Source: Diphasiastrum complanatum (lineage: Eukaryota; Streptophyta; Lycopodiopsida; Lycopodiales; Lycopodiaceae). From it: DNA of 64,000 nucleotides. Below, piece by piece: positions 44,001-54,401 of this stretch; the first letter of the stretch is position 1; each line of letters begins with the position of its first letter. The position numbers and the translations under genes are program-made. The notes under the pieces are model-generated. The model made no database searches. It saw nothing but the letters and a program-made list of their open reading frames with translations, and was not told the DNA's origin. The DNA lies in assembly GCA_029204225.1 (NCBI GenBank), contig CM055098.1, positions 20,367,746 to 20,431,745 of the forward strand, given 5' to 3'.

Positions 44001-45019
44001 TTTGCAGTGTAGATGATGTTACCTTCTCCCTCATAAGACAATAAGGATGTAAAGTATTCCTTATGTCTTGTCATGTGAGATGAGGCTCCACTATCAATCC
44101 ACCAAGGATCATTATCATCTATGTTGGCTAACAAACTTGAAGTCAAAACAAGTGATTCACATGTGTTATGTTCTTCCTCATCTATTGTAAGATTTCCTTG
44201 CCTCTCTCCTTGCTCTCTTTTCTTCTTATAACATTCATTTGCAAAATGACCTTTTATCCCACAATAAAAGCACTTGAACTTTGACTTATTGTTCTTAGTA
44301 GAAGAGGAAGAGGAAGAGTGATCATCATGATCAAAGTTACCACCTTTGGACCATTTCCCTTTGCCTTTACCTTTGCCCTTGAATTTGCCTTTTGTGAAGA
44401 AAGCCTCTTCACCTCCACCTTGCAAGGATGCACCATCAAGCTTTGATTGCAACCTATGTTCTTCAGCCAATAAAATTTCTTGCAGGTCAACCACACTTGG
44501 CAAGACTCTTTGAATGGCAAAACTTTGCACAAGGTTAGCATGTTCATTTAGCAAACCATTCAACATAACTTGGACTATTTCACCATCTTTTATGTTCTCA
44601 TCAATGCATGCTAAATCATCACTTAGGGACTTAACTCTCAAGATAAATGCATGAGCACTTTCACCCTCTCTTTGCCTACTAGAAAATATTTGTCTCCTTA
44701 GGGTCAATACCCTAGATGTGGACTTTGATTCAAAGAGCTTCTTTAAGGCATTCCATGCCTCACTTGCACTTTGACACTTTCCAACTTCCTTGAGAAGTTC
44801 ATTTGTAACATTCATTTTAATGATATGAAGAGCCCTTTTGGCCTTCTTATCAAACCTTTGTTGCTCTTGAAGTGTGAGAGGTCTCTCTTCAATTTCTGCA
44901 ACTATGTCCATGAGTTCATTCAACTCAAGTAAGGACTCCATCCTCACTTTCCAAGTAGAGTAGTTTGATGAACTCAACCTTTCACTAGACTCTAGCATGA
45001 TCCCACCATTGGAAGCCAT
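41066..45019 (-). CDS. Copia C2 gag-pol polyprotein, full length (1317 aa)
   Basis: One open frame from the ATG at 45019 to a TGA inside the 3' LTR. In order: gag (SSNYSTWKVRMESLLELNEL; SRVLTLRRQIFSS), a Lys/Gly-rich stretch, zinc knuckle CFYCGIKGHFANEC (about 250), protease WWIDSGASSHMT (about 305), pre-integrase CEHCALSK and integrase (LRSDNGGEY; QQNGMAERKNR). RT has YVDD at about residue 990; RNase H follows (SDSDFAGDQMDRKS; SSTEAEYKAL) with the tail DIFTKPLGKD. Two residues differ from C1 within integrase: Val to Met just before the Ala-Glu of the catalytic Glu motif, and Gly to Glu in FWGEA. It may be functional, but these changes could weaken integration. About 70% similar in sequence to D1 by eye. 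Confidence 0.95.
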   Translation of the reverse strand: MASNGGIMLESSERLSSSNYSTWKVRMESLLELNELMDIVAEIEERPLTLQEQQRFDKKAKRALHIIKMNVTNELLKEVGKCQSASEAWNALKKLFESKSTSRVLTLRRQIFSSRQREGESAHAFILRVKSLSDDLACIDENIKDGEIVQVMLNGLLNEHANLVQSFAIQRVLPSVVDLQEILLAEEHRLQSKLDGASLQGGGEEAFFTKGKFKGKGKGKGKWSKGGNFDHDDHSSSSSSTKNNKSKFKCFYCGIKGHFANECYKKKREQGERQGNLTIDEEEHNTCESLVLTSSLLANIDDNDPWWIDSGASSHMTRHKEYFTSLLSYEGEGNIIYTANDGQCDIKGIGTIPISLSTNRKANLENVLYIPSITKNLLSVSQMIDKGLDVEFIGDACLISKCGSLIAQGRRHGKLFKLDACVISNHEGCMAREQLTNQEVWHKRLGHPNFKSLEVMAKKELVLGLPKSLVANNSVCEHCALSKSHRLAYSRSTSRSKEAFQLVHYDIHSSSTTSNGGAKMYATFIDDFSRYTWIYLLKSKDEVFAAFVKFKNEMENQFNTKIKCLRSDNGGEYTSNRFKDFCIAHGIKREMSSPRTPQQNGMAERKNRTLCECAKAMRLHANLAKSFWEEALACANYLCNRWTSASLDGKTPHEVLYGRRPSVKHCRIFGCTCFVNITLDDRTKEDPSSKKGVFVGYSEVSKAYKVYIPSTKKVVISRDVIFHEENVSNVVDVDVDVPTNHHDVQDVLDEDGDATPKQTSRKTQRQRAKPSRLTYDEKGKQVVDNSNFAFLTSFDEPTCVGEAIQKKEWIQAMDHEHQALIKSNTWRLVKLPKDKKAIGCKWIFKIKTNQDGSINKYKARLVAKGYAQEYGIDYDETFAPVAKMVTIRILISLATLYDWDMWQMDVTNAFLNGDLEEDIYMEQPEGYVSHDEPNHVCYLQKSLYGLKQAPRSWYAKLNSFLLSQNFVMSEYDHSLYFRLNENDITLLLIYVDDIILSGGNNLDIDEIKMALKREFEIQDLGKLHYILGIEIIRTSKSTFICQEKYVNSILKRFHMEDCKVVSTPMESNVKLTTRSNERSFKDITLYRKLIGSLIWLTITRPDLSFVVGKLSQFMQDPSEAHWKLGKRVLRYISGSRDFGILYGGTTPNLCGFSDSDFAGDQMDRKSTSAFAIYLGDGVVSWLSKKQPTISLSSTEAEYKALTTCTKEILWIKRMLLDLHLLEPEKTPIILCDNLSAQSLASNPVFHARSKHIEIAHHFVRDQVIAKEVELQHVSSKECVADIFTKPLGKDLYLMHRSNLGMCSKTMLKLASNVEEGV

Positions 45020-46180
45020 GATTCTAATGTTTCTTCAACTTTTAGGTTCTGTCCTAAAGCACTTAGCACTCACTTTTCTCTCAACAAATGATAGATAAAG
45101 AGATCTATGAAGATTTAGGACCCTAAAACACTTCTATCTTGAACCTAGATGGTTTCCAAGCATAGAAAGGAAGATTGAAACACATGCAACACTTTGCACA
45201 CACTAAGAATGGATTACAAAATCAAACCAACCTGAACACACTCTTGCTTAAGCTCTCAAACTTTCCAGCAAGTGACCAAATCAAGTTATGGTGTGAAGAG
45301 TTACTTGCATTCTTAGAAAATACCCAAAACTAGGATGCCAAGATTACCTAGTAATGAACAAACTTGATCAACATATGATCAACACACTAAGATATTGATT
45401 CAACCTGTAAAACCACATGTAAACCACACTTCTAAAAGTTTATAAACTCCAGCAAGTGATAAATACAAGATTTAGAGGTGAATGAATGAGCACACTTAGT
45501 GAATCACAAGACTAGCTTCACTATCTTGTCAAATCTTGGTGTTTAGATGTAGATCTAAGATCACTTCACATGAGAATGTTCCTCAACCTGTTAAGAACCT
45601 GAAAACACACTTGCATAATGGTTAACACCTTCCAGCAAATGCTCCAATCAAATTACATAAGGAGAGTTACTTACATGCTCAACAAAGTACACCAAAATTT
45701 ATGCCAAAATTGATGACAATCTTTACAATATGCTCTTCACAATGGAGCTTACAATATGTTCACCCAAAAATGGGGATCTTTCATCCAAATGGGAGCTTTG
45801 CTCAGCCTTTAGGAGAATTACAACTCACTCAAAAGAGCATTTGTCATCCACTTAAGGAGAAGTTTTCATCCACTTAAGGAGAGTGTTCATCCAAGAATGG
45901 AGATTGTCAACAATAGGATTGAAAAGAACATTGTTAGTATTGAATATGCACAAGCCTCACAATCACAAATGATTAGGTGTTATGATCTGATCCAAAATAG
46001 TTTCTTTTCAGCCTCTGATCTTCAATAGACCTGAAATATGCTTTTGATCCACAAGTTCAACTCACAAAACAAAGGTTAGTAAGATTTGATCAACAAAGCA
46101 ATGCAAAATCATGCTAGAACTTGATCAAACATCCAAATATCACCAAAAATGGAATACTTACTGTAAATAGAAGCCAACCA
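45020..46180 (-). other. Leader of C2
   Basis: 1161 bp, the same length and repeats as the C1 leader. No conserved frame. Confidence 0.75.
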
Positions 46181-46192
46181 GCTCTGATACCA
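46181..46192 (-). other. PBS of C2
   Basis: Minus sense TGGTATCAGAGC, directly after the 5' LTR. Confidence 0.95.
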
Positions 46193-46847
46193 TGTGAAAA
46201 ATACAGATCCTAAGTGGATCTAAACTCCAAGATCATTGGCTTGAATGCTTGCACTCCAAACTACATAAGCTAGGAATTGGCAACACATTCTATGCTACCT
46301 AGAATGCAAAGAACTTGATCAAAAAGCATTTATCACAAATGGAAACTTCCATAAACATCAAGTGCGGCCCAAAATAGCATTATACAGTCCATAATACATC
46401 AGCCTACCACTTTTGGAAAGCACCTAAGATCATACACAATAGCTTGAAGACAATACACACAACAATGCTCTCAATGGAGGAAGAAACAATGACAATGATC
46501 TATTGATCTCAATGAAGCATACAAAAGGTTTCTCCAACCTGTTCTCCACGACTTCCCTACTATTTATGGATGAGGAAGATGACTCTCTCTCCTCTCTCTA
46601 GAAGGTACTTGACCCTAGATATTCCCTATATAGGAAAAATAGCTAAAAATGGCTTATATGACCAAAATACATCAAAATGGTCTCATTTTGAAGGGTATGA
46701 AGTTTGACACTTCATCATACTGAAAAAATACAGTAAATAAAAACATTGTGGCCTGGTTCACACGTGCAAAACTCCAGAACCAAAACTATTTACAATTTTA
46801 GCCAATTTAGGTCTCAAACTAGCTAGGAAATGTTGACAATTTTCACA
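46193..46847 (-). repeat. 5' LTR of C2
   Basis: 655 bp, minus sense TGTGAAAATTGTC ... GTATTTTTCACA. It matches C1 LTRs at the positions where the 3' LTR has changed. Confidence 0.95.
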
Positions 46848-46852
46848 TGACA

Positions 46853-47762
46853 TACAAGCAACCAACTCGCCAACAACGATCAGACTTAACCAACTTGAAG
46901 TTTCGAAAACTAACATTGAGATCCAACCTGGCGCCATGCCAGATCGGGGGTCCTGATGTGGGTGACCTCCCTCCAAGCAAGCCGCCTGACATACATCAAA
47001 CTTAACCAACTCGAAGCTTCGTTACAAACGAGTAACATCCAATCCAAGCAAGCAGTCTGACTTACATCAGACTTAACCAGCTGAAAGCTTCGTCACGAGC
47101 GCTAGAAGCCAACCTGGCGCCACGCCAGACTGGATAGCCATAAACAGGTAACTTCCACCCAAGCAAGCCATCCAACTTAGCCGACAGGTTAGAGCCCGTT
47201 CCCCAAGAGCTTAACCCATTCACGTTCATGCAAGAAACACTCAGAACCACAACCCACGGCAGATATGGAGACAACCAGTTCCTGGACCAAATGGTCCCAA
47301 TGACATACCACTGGTGCCATGGACCGAATGGTCTCGACGACATATCGTTGGCATCCCGGGATACGACCCTCAGCTATGTGCCACTTAAAAATTTTGAAGC
47401 GGCCTTACAACTAGCGCTTTTACCGAACACTGAAACCCAGAAGGTAATTAGAGTTAGTTTGAGGAAAATCCCACTTTATTGATAAATCTGAGAAGGTTAC
47501 ATTTCAAGTGTGTGACCGACCCTAGTCTCCGGGGCACTAGCATGCCAAGGCGAGAGCCATGACAACATTCCAGCAAGGGAGGCTGAGACTTGGTTGGAGC
47601 TCGCCCTGAGTCACAACCCGCACTCCCCTATAGTATTGGTGTGATTCGGCACCCCCCCTCCCTCATACCAAGCACTCTAGCAGCAGGGGCACTGCTGGTG
47701 CCGGGGACATAGCTGGCGCCAGTGGCGCCGGAAGTAAAGCTCGTAAAGGTAGCTTTACAACA
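46853..47762 (-). repeat. 3' LTR of E, inner piece
   Basis: Continuation after C2; total LTR is 994 bp. In minus sense it starts TGTTGTAAAG. Compared with the other LTR it lacks about 200 bp next to 47690 and keeps a short segment near 47180-47250 that the other has lost. It contains several GGCGCC-rich words (about 47700-47735). The PPT (plus tccaccccaccttt, 47763-47776) adjoins. Confidence 0.85.
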
Positions 47763-50084
47763 TCCACCCCACCTTTATAAAATCTGATGTCCTCATCAAA
47801 TGTCAGATTAAAGTAAAGGTGTCTCCAAATTAAAATAACTATACATTTAAGCTACTTGGCACAATACTCAATTTATTGGCCACTTTTTATTAACATTGAA
47901 GCTGGCACACCACAAGTCAGAGGCTCAGCTCTTTGTATAGAAAAATTACATAACTTGAAAATATCTCTTTGTCTGGAAAAAGTGTAGATTTGATATCGCT
48001 TTCGTAAAACCCAAGAACCTTATTAACTAGTGACAGAGGCCTTTCTTTGAAATGTTCGCCCCTGTCGCTTCTGACTTTCAACTTTGAAACTCCTTTGAGC
48101 TTCTGATTTGTCCTTGATGCAGTTTGTGTTGAGCTCCCTGAGCTCCAGATTTGATCAGTTCCGCACAGGTATCAAGGCTCCTTGAGCCAAAGGACTTATC
48201 GTTTGATTGCCCACTTTGTGGTCCACTCCGTGCCTTGTTGCTTCTGCACCTTGGTTTGTCTCCTTGTCCCACCCTGATCTTGATACTTTTCCATCTTGGC
48301 TCTTTAAGGTAGGCAAAGATTGGTACTCCGCAATGCACCTCTCACTTAGCTTGAAGTAGCTCTTTGAATCAGCCCAAATGTAACCATTGACCTCGTGGAA
48401 AGCCAAAGGGTCGCACCAGTTTGATCCGCATACAAACTATCTCTTCGCGTTTGTTTGAAGCACCATGTCCGTCGCGCAAAACTTGACTTTCACAATTCCA
48501 TCACTGGTCAGTTGCCTCACAGTCAAAACAAGAAGTGTACATCGAGCTTGGCTTCAAGTAGCTCTCTTTGAATCAGACACATGCACCAAGAGTTTGCACT
48601 AGTCCGATCTCAATGCGAACTGTCCCTTAGTGTCCATTCGAAATACCAAGTCTCTCATGCAAGACTCAACTTTCATAGTTCCTTCATTGATTAGCTGCCT
48701 TACACATAACACAAGCCAGCATACTCATATGTTTCCTCATCATTGCTGGTCCAGAGAAAGCCTATAACAAGCTTTCCTTTCCACAACAAAAACTTGTCAA
48801 CTTATTAGATCCAAAGTTTGCCAGTCTCCTCGTGTGAGTATGGCTAGGTCACCTTGGATTTGTCCCCATTTTGATCAACTTTCATTCAGAATTTGCCCCA
48901 AGAGAGAGGTGTGTGTGATAGTTCCCCTCCACTTATAAAATCAGCTGATCGGACTTAGAGTAGAGTTCTTTGGACAAAAAGCCTTTCCAACACTTTGCTT
49001 CCCATCTGCTATGATTATGGCTCGATTCAACTTGTTGCCAATCTCTGAAGAGGATCCTAGTCTTTCCCCAACTGATATTGGATATCACCCATGCTCAGTG
49101 AGTTTTCAGTTCCAAAGGTGGTCGTCCCAAAATGAAGACCAACTACTCCATAGACTATCTCCCCTGAAATTGCCCTTTCCAACTTTTGACTTCCTGCTTG
49201 CGTCTAGTGGGCGTTGTCGCAAATGAAACCAACCCAAGAAATAGGCTAGCCATCCATCCTTTCCAAACATTGAGTCGTTTCGTTGCCATTCACATGCGAG
49301 TACTTGAACTGCAAATCCGCCCCACAGATTCTGTAGTCCTCTTTGTTTGATGGTATCAGCCTTCAAAAGAAAGGTTCCTTCTCGAGCCATCAGCTCCTTG
49401 TATCACAAGAAATCATGCAAACCAGGCAAAGCATGAGTACTAAGACTCACCACGAATACATACAAGTAAGACACTCAGGCAGGTTTACTAACAAGTAACA
49501 AAGACAAGGTCCCCCTTTGAGATGGTCTTTCCAACGGACCTTTGCTTGGCCGCGCCCATACAAATCGATCACAAAATCAGCCCACATAGGACACCCCTCC
49601 AACTATCTGTGCTTTCACCATTAAGCAGCACATTGCCTCAGTCATGCCCCACCACTTTTTGGGTCGATAGCCCTTATAGCTAAACGATCGGCATCTATCT
49701 CGCACCGGCATCTAACCACCCATGATTTACACCCGAATTCGAGCAGCATCTCTGTATCAATGGTTAACCCGTATAGTTCGAATATGTCACCCCGTACCCT
49801 ACAAGGCACAGACCATGCTTTCACCTACCTAGGCAGCACTTTGCCTCATCTGTCCTACATGCAGACGGTGCCAGGCCCAAACCGCGAGAATTGACCATGC
49901 TTACACCTCGAGGGCAGCACTTTGACTCATCAAGTCCCCTGTTCTGCCAACCACCCCGACCGTGGACGCACCCGTGCTTACACTGTGGGCAGCACCTTGC
50001 ACAACAGTTGTCTTGATGAACCCCAAACCGTGGCCTTTTTGTGAGATCCGCATAGCAAACCAGCCAGTCGGCTCTGATACCACA
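47763..50084 (-). other. Interior of E, no recognisable genes
   Basis: 2322 bp between PPT and LTR/PBS. Short open stretches exist on both strands, but none shows gag, protease, integrase or RT motifs or any other family I know. The PPT-adjacent end resembles the 3' end of gypsy elements only by its position and purine-rich tract. Confidence 0.6.
50071..50082 (-). other. PBS of E
   Basis: Minus sense TGGTATCAGAGC, two bases from the end of the 5' LTR. Confidence 0.85.
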
Positions 50085-51219
50085 TGTAGTGCAGGCATCC
50101 CAAAGGGAGCCGAGAACCACGACTTAGCTTCCCAGCCTTCAACTCTTGCCATTCAAACCCACTTGACATACAAGCAGCCAACTCGCCAACAACAATCAGA
50201 CTTAACTAACTTGAAGTTCCGAAAACCAGCATTGAGATCCAACCTGGCGCCATGCCAGATCGGGGGTCCCAATGTGGGTGACTTCCCTCCAAGCAAGCCG
50301 CCCGACATACATCAAACTTAACCAACTCGAAGCTTCATTACAAACGAGTAACATCCATTCCAAGCAAGCGGTCTGACTTACATCAGACTTAACCAACTGA
50401 AAGCTTCGTCACAAGCGCTGGAAGCCAACCTGGCGCCACGCCAGACTGGACAACCATAAACAGGTAACTTCCACCCAAGCAAGCCATCCACGACAGATAT
50501 GGAGACAACCAGTTCCTGGACCAAATGGTCCCGACAGCATACCGCTGGCGCCACGGACCGAATGGTCCCGACGGCATACCACTGGCGTCCCGGGATACGA
50601 CCCTCAGCTATGTGCCACTTAAAAATTTTGAAGCGGCCTTACAGCTGGCACTTTTACCGAACATTGAAATCCAGAAGGTAATCAGAGTCAGTTTGAGAAA
50701 AATCCCACTTTATTGATAAATCTGAGAAGGTTACATTTCAAGTGTGTGACCGACCCTAGTCTCCGGGGCACTAGCATGCCAAGGCGAGAGCCATGACAAC
50801 ATTCCAGCAAGGGAGGCTGAGACTTGGTTGGAGCTCGCCCGGAGTCACAACCCACACTCCCCTATAGTATTGGTGTGATTCAGCACCCCCCCCTCATACC
50901 AAGCACTCTACCCAAGCTGGTAAAGCACATTTTTCTCTCTCTAAAATTTTCTCTTTCTAGAAAGTCATTTTCTCTCTCTAGATTTTATTGATCCCCAGGC
51001 TTCCTTTAATCATGCCTAGATCGTGTGAGGTGATTGCACATCAATCTGAGCTCTCTGGACTCCGCTAGAATCGATCAAAGATTTTCAGCCATAGGAACTT
51101 GGCGCGGGTTGGATTCTGGTCACAGTGGCACTGGGAGTGGCATCGGCGCCGTTGGCGCCGGGGACATAGCTGGCGCCAGTGGTGCCGGAAGTAAAGCTTG
51201 TAAAAGTAGCTTTACAACT
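50085..51219 (-). repeat. 5' LTR of E
   Basis: 1135 bp; plus sense TGTAGTGCAGGC ... GCTTTACAACT. In minus sense the first base is A where the other LTR has T (TGTTGTAAAG). It has an uninterrupted copy of the C2 target (TGACA, 50164-50168). It includes a CT-rich run (50930-50985) absent from the other LTR. Confidence 0.85.
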
Positions 51220-51224
51220 GCTGC

Positions 51225-51809
51225 TCTAATACTTGACTCTTTAGACATTTGAAACGTTCTATGTGGTCTCATACTTTCTCATCTTTTGCCATCTTGATGT
51301 TGCTTAATTTGACAAAAGGGCTTTCAATTAAATGAAATGGTTTGAAACGTTTGATAATTGACTCTTTCAAGATAGACCAATCGATCTTATCTTCACGATC
51401 TAGGTTAAAAAACCATTCACGTTCTCTGTCAGTCATCAAGAAGAGTTGGACCATTGCTTTGTTGGATGTCTATCCATAAACGTCGCATGCATTCTCAAAG
51501 ACTTGTGAAGTCTGAGTTACCGTCGTACGTGGGTAGATCTAGCTTTGGTATACGTAATACAAGGTCCATGGTTGGCAGAAGTCCCATTAAGGTGAGCTCT
51601 TGTGTGTGATAATTCAGCACTATGAAAATGTGTTCGATCATGTAAGGACTCTGCTCTAGTGGGTTCCCATCTCTCGAATGGATTTGTGGAAGGTTCGTGT
51701 ACTTGTGCTTTATTTGACAGGACCAATTATGTTGGACTTGCTCAATAGCAAGTGACACCATCTCAGGTGGATAGTCTTTTGTAGAATTGGGATCATAATG
51801 TTGATCCAT
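51225..51809 (-). pseudogene. Gypsy-type gag F, 5' part
   Basis: The minus strand from ATG 51809 encodes an N-terminal part ending IPKLDLPTYDGNSDF and, after a frame break near 51490, FLMTDREREWFFNLDREDKI, DWSILKESIIKRF and KMAKDEKVWDHIERF. The 'P.F.G' start, the Trp-Phe-x-x-Leu stretch and the 'W..L...I..RF' phrase are those of the capsid domain of Ty3/gypsy gags (Retrotrans_gag). It is interrupted by E at GCTGC and continues at 40326. No pol of this element is in the window. Confidence 0.65.
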
Positions 51810-52050
51810 CTTGTAAGGACTGTTTAGTTTTTGTGGTTATGCTTGTTGTGTTGTTTGTTTGTTTTTTTGAAAGCAAAGACTCAAGAGTTGATTTTTAGGG
51901 TACAGTTCTCAGAGTTGTGAGTGTCGTGCTGTGCAACATAATGTCACAATATTTAGATGATGGGTATTGCAAATGCTTGGCTCATATCTATGTCAAAGTG
52001 CTTGGCTAAGGGTCCAGTCAAGAACTCAGGTGATGTTCAAAGCAAGCACA

Positions 52051-52770
52051 CGGCTCGGTCGAGATATAGCCAAGAGTCGTCTCGGTCGAGATGTAGCCAG
52101 GAGTCGCTCGGTCGAGATGTAATGCCAGGAATCATGATGTAGTTCAAGGATTTGGTCAAGATGCAAAGTTAGGATTCATTCGAGATGTAGCTAGGAGTCG
52201 GCTCGATCGAGATGTAGCCAGAAGTCGGCTCGTCAGTCGAGATGTAATGCTAGGACTCACAACTCAGTCGAGAAGTAGTTCAAGGAGTCAGTCGAGATGC
52301 TAAGCAAGGACTCGATCTAGATTCAAGTCAAGGACTCGATCGAGATATGATGCGAGGACTCAATCGAGATTCAAGAGTCAGTCGAGATGTAATGCCAGGA
52401 CTCAGCTCGGTCGAGATGTAGTTCAAGGAGTCAGTCGAGATGCTAAGCAAGGACTCGGTCCAGATTCAAGTCTAGGACTCGGTCGAAATGTGATGCGAGG
52501 ACTCAGTCGAGATTCAGGAGTCGGTCGAGATGCTAAGCAAGGACTCGGTCCAGAGTCAAGTCAAGGACTTGGTCGAGATGCGATGCGAGGAGTCAGTCGA
52601 GATGCTAAGCAAGGACGGTCTAGATTCAAGTCAAGGACTTGGTTGAGATGCGATGTGAGGAGTCGGTCAAGATGCTAAGCAAGGACTCGGTTGAGGATGA
52701 AGTCAGGGAGTCGATCGAGGACAAAGTCAAGGACTCGGTCGAGGACAAAGTGACAAACTCGGTCGAAACT
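52051..52770. repeat. TCGAGAT-rich degenerate minisatellite
   Basis: More than twenty imperfect repeats with a core GGTCGAGATG, spaced about 22-40 bp. Variants include 'ggactcggtcgagatg', 'ctaagcaaggactcgg' and 'gatgtagccaggagtcg'. The right end changes to 'ggtcgaggacaaagt'. It lies upstream (minus sense) of the F gag start and may be in the leader or LTR of F. Confidence 0.8.
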
Positions 52771-53211
52771 GAGAGTGTGAAATTTCAAGAAAGGGTGTGG
52801 GTGTGAATAGAAAGGTATGGCAGTGTGTGAGCGGGATGGAAGGAAAGGAGTAGAGAGACGTGGATGGATGGGGCGGGTGTGTAGATCAAGATTAGAAATG
52901 TCTGGAACACTTCAGAGCCGTAGACAGGTTTGGAAAGTTTAGGCAGGGATCTAAATGTTCCTGATTGTAGCATACAAAGAAGGCATTTTCAAGTGTTTTG
53001 TGTATGTGTGCAAGTTGCAATGGTGCCCAATGTTCACTGATTCCCTATCAGTATGTTGATTTCCTGCTTAGATCCATTATAGTTTGGCACGGTTGTTTGG
53101 GTTTCAATTTCTTACTGCCAGAGTCTACAAGTCATTCTTGGCAATCATAGTCTTGGTTTAACATTCAGCCAAGAATCAAGATTGGGTGTTGTAATATAGT
53201 TTTATCCTTCC
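52771..53211. other. Unassigned flank of minisatellite
   Basis: A G-rich purine stretch (about 52790-52870, 'gtgtgggtgtgaat', 'ggatggatggggcggg') is followed by ordinary AT-rich DNA. No frame is supported. Possibly LTR or leader of F. Confidence 0.35.
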
Positions 53212-54396
53212 TGTCAGAGAATACACGAGCAACGTTTACTCTTGAACGATACTCACATCAAATGAAAATACAAGTCATGATGCTCAACAATGGATCAAAA
53301 TGTTGCTTGGTTGAATACCTATCACATTTCTACTTCTACTTGCTGCAAAATGTGTTGAACATGTTCTTGAAAGCTGAAAACTAATTTACATGCATCGAAA
53401 CGGAATCAAGAAACAAGAACAAGAAGCTAACTAGCAAGCATTACAAGTGCAATGATCAAGAAACACTCATCTCTTGATTCTTGGACTTCCCAAGAACATC
53501 AAGAACTGAAATGTATGAGGATTTGCAAGATTTAAACCACAATTTCAGCTTATTTAGTTTACTTGAATGCTTGATTCTACACTAATCCAGAAACAAGAAA
53601 TTTAATCCACACTAATCCACAATGCATAAGGAAAGAAAGCAAGAAACTAAGCTAAATCCACATCCACACATGCAAGAATGGAAGTGCATGATCATAAAAG
53701 CATCACACAAGAAAGCCATCATGATCAAGGAGCTCAAAGGATTGCTAAAACTCGTGGAGGATCTTCAATTCAATAAACAAGAGTAGAGACAATACATGTA
53801 AAGCTCCCTCACAAGAGAGGGGATCTCTTAAATAAGCAAGAGAGTTGCCTAGGTGGAGCCTAAGTGGCAATTCCACAATTCACAAATTACAAGTGGAATT
53901 AGCTTCTCCACTAGAGGTCACCATCAAAAGGTGGCTCACTCTACTTTATTTAGGAGGGGTCTACTTGCATTTATTTCAAATGCCTACAAATACATGGTCA
54001 TTCCATCACTTGGGATTCACCATGAGGCTCACATGATTTCTAACTGTCATTCTAGCTAGCATTTCTCGGCTTTCATTCTTCATCCATCTCTTCTTCAAAG
54101 ACCTCCTCGATCTAAGGTGAGAGGTGCTCTTGAATAGCTTTGGCCTCATATCTTGGGGGAGTCATCAGAATCAGCCAACACAAATAACCTAGACATTCTA
54201 GTATAGATGCATTGTATCAAATTTAGCCAATTAAAATGGGTCCAAATCCAACCTCATCCACTTATCTACTTGTCAAAAATAGTACAAACACTATTTAGGC
54301 CTTTATTGACAGATATGAATTTATCCCTAAGTTGAGATTTCATCTCGGCCTCAAAATTGCCAAATGAACAATTAAACTAGTTGACAATTTTTGACA
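53212..54396 (-). repeat. LTR of a copia related to D (M), left end uncertain
   Basis: In minus sense it starts TGTCAAAAATTGTCAACTAG, 20 of the first 22 bases shared with the D1 LTR start, then diverges. The proposed left end TGTCA (53212) gives an inverted repeat TGTCA/TGACA, but the flanks (cttcc and acagt) do not match, and no PBS or PPT adjoins. It may be an old solo LTR. Confidence 0.45.
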
Positions 54397-54401
54397 ACAG
54401 T

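Larger units (their letters stand above)
40416..46847 (-). mobile_element. Ty1/copia element C2, complete
   Basis: 6432 bp, flanked by TGACA at 40411-40415 and 46848-46852, inside the left LTR of E. Both LTRs are 655 bp. PBS, 1161-bp leader, a single 1317-codon frame and PPT are present. It is the full-length version of C1, in the opposite orientation. Confidence 0.97.
40332..51219 (-). mobile_element. Non-coding LTR element E (hosts C2)
   Basis: Minus-strand element with LTRs at 40332-47762 (split by C2) and 50085-51219, flanked by GCTGC at 40327-40331 and 51220-51224. PBS and PPT are in the right places. The interior (47763-50084, 2322 bp) has no gag or pol that I can recognise, so this resembles a large retrotransposon derivative moved by proteins of another element. 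Without C2 it is 4451 bp. The insertion site is inside gypsy gag F. Confidence 0.85.

Noticed and set aside
47690-47760. GGCGCC-rich segment shared with 51140-51219 as a separate mobile element
   Set aside because: Explained as the two inner/outer copies of the E LTR start, each next to PPT or TSD.
49962-50321. 119-codon frame crossing the E interior and LTR
   Set aside because: It crosses the PBS and LTR boundary and shows no known domain.
52051-52770. Regular repeats that might be taken for a CRISPR array
   Set aside because: Units are degenerate, spacers are not unique or constant in length, and the surroundings are plant retroelements.
53212-54396. M as a complete solo LTR with TSD
   Set aside because: The inner start is convincing, but flanks cttcc and acagt do not match, so only an LTR of uncertain left end is reported.
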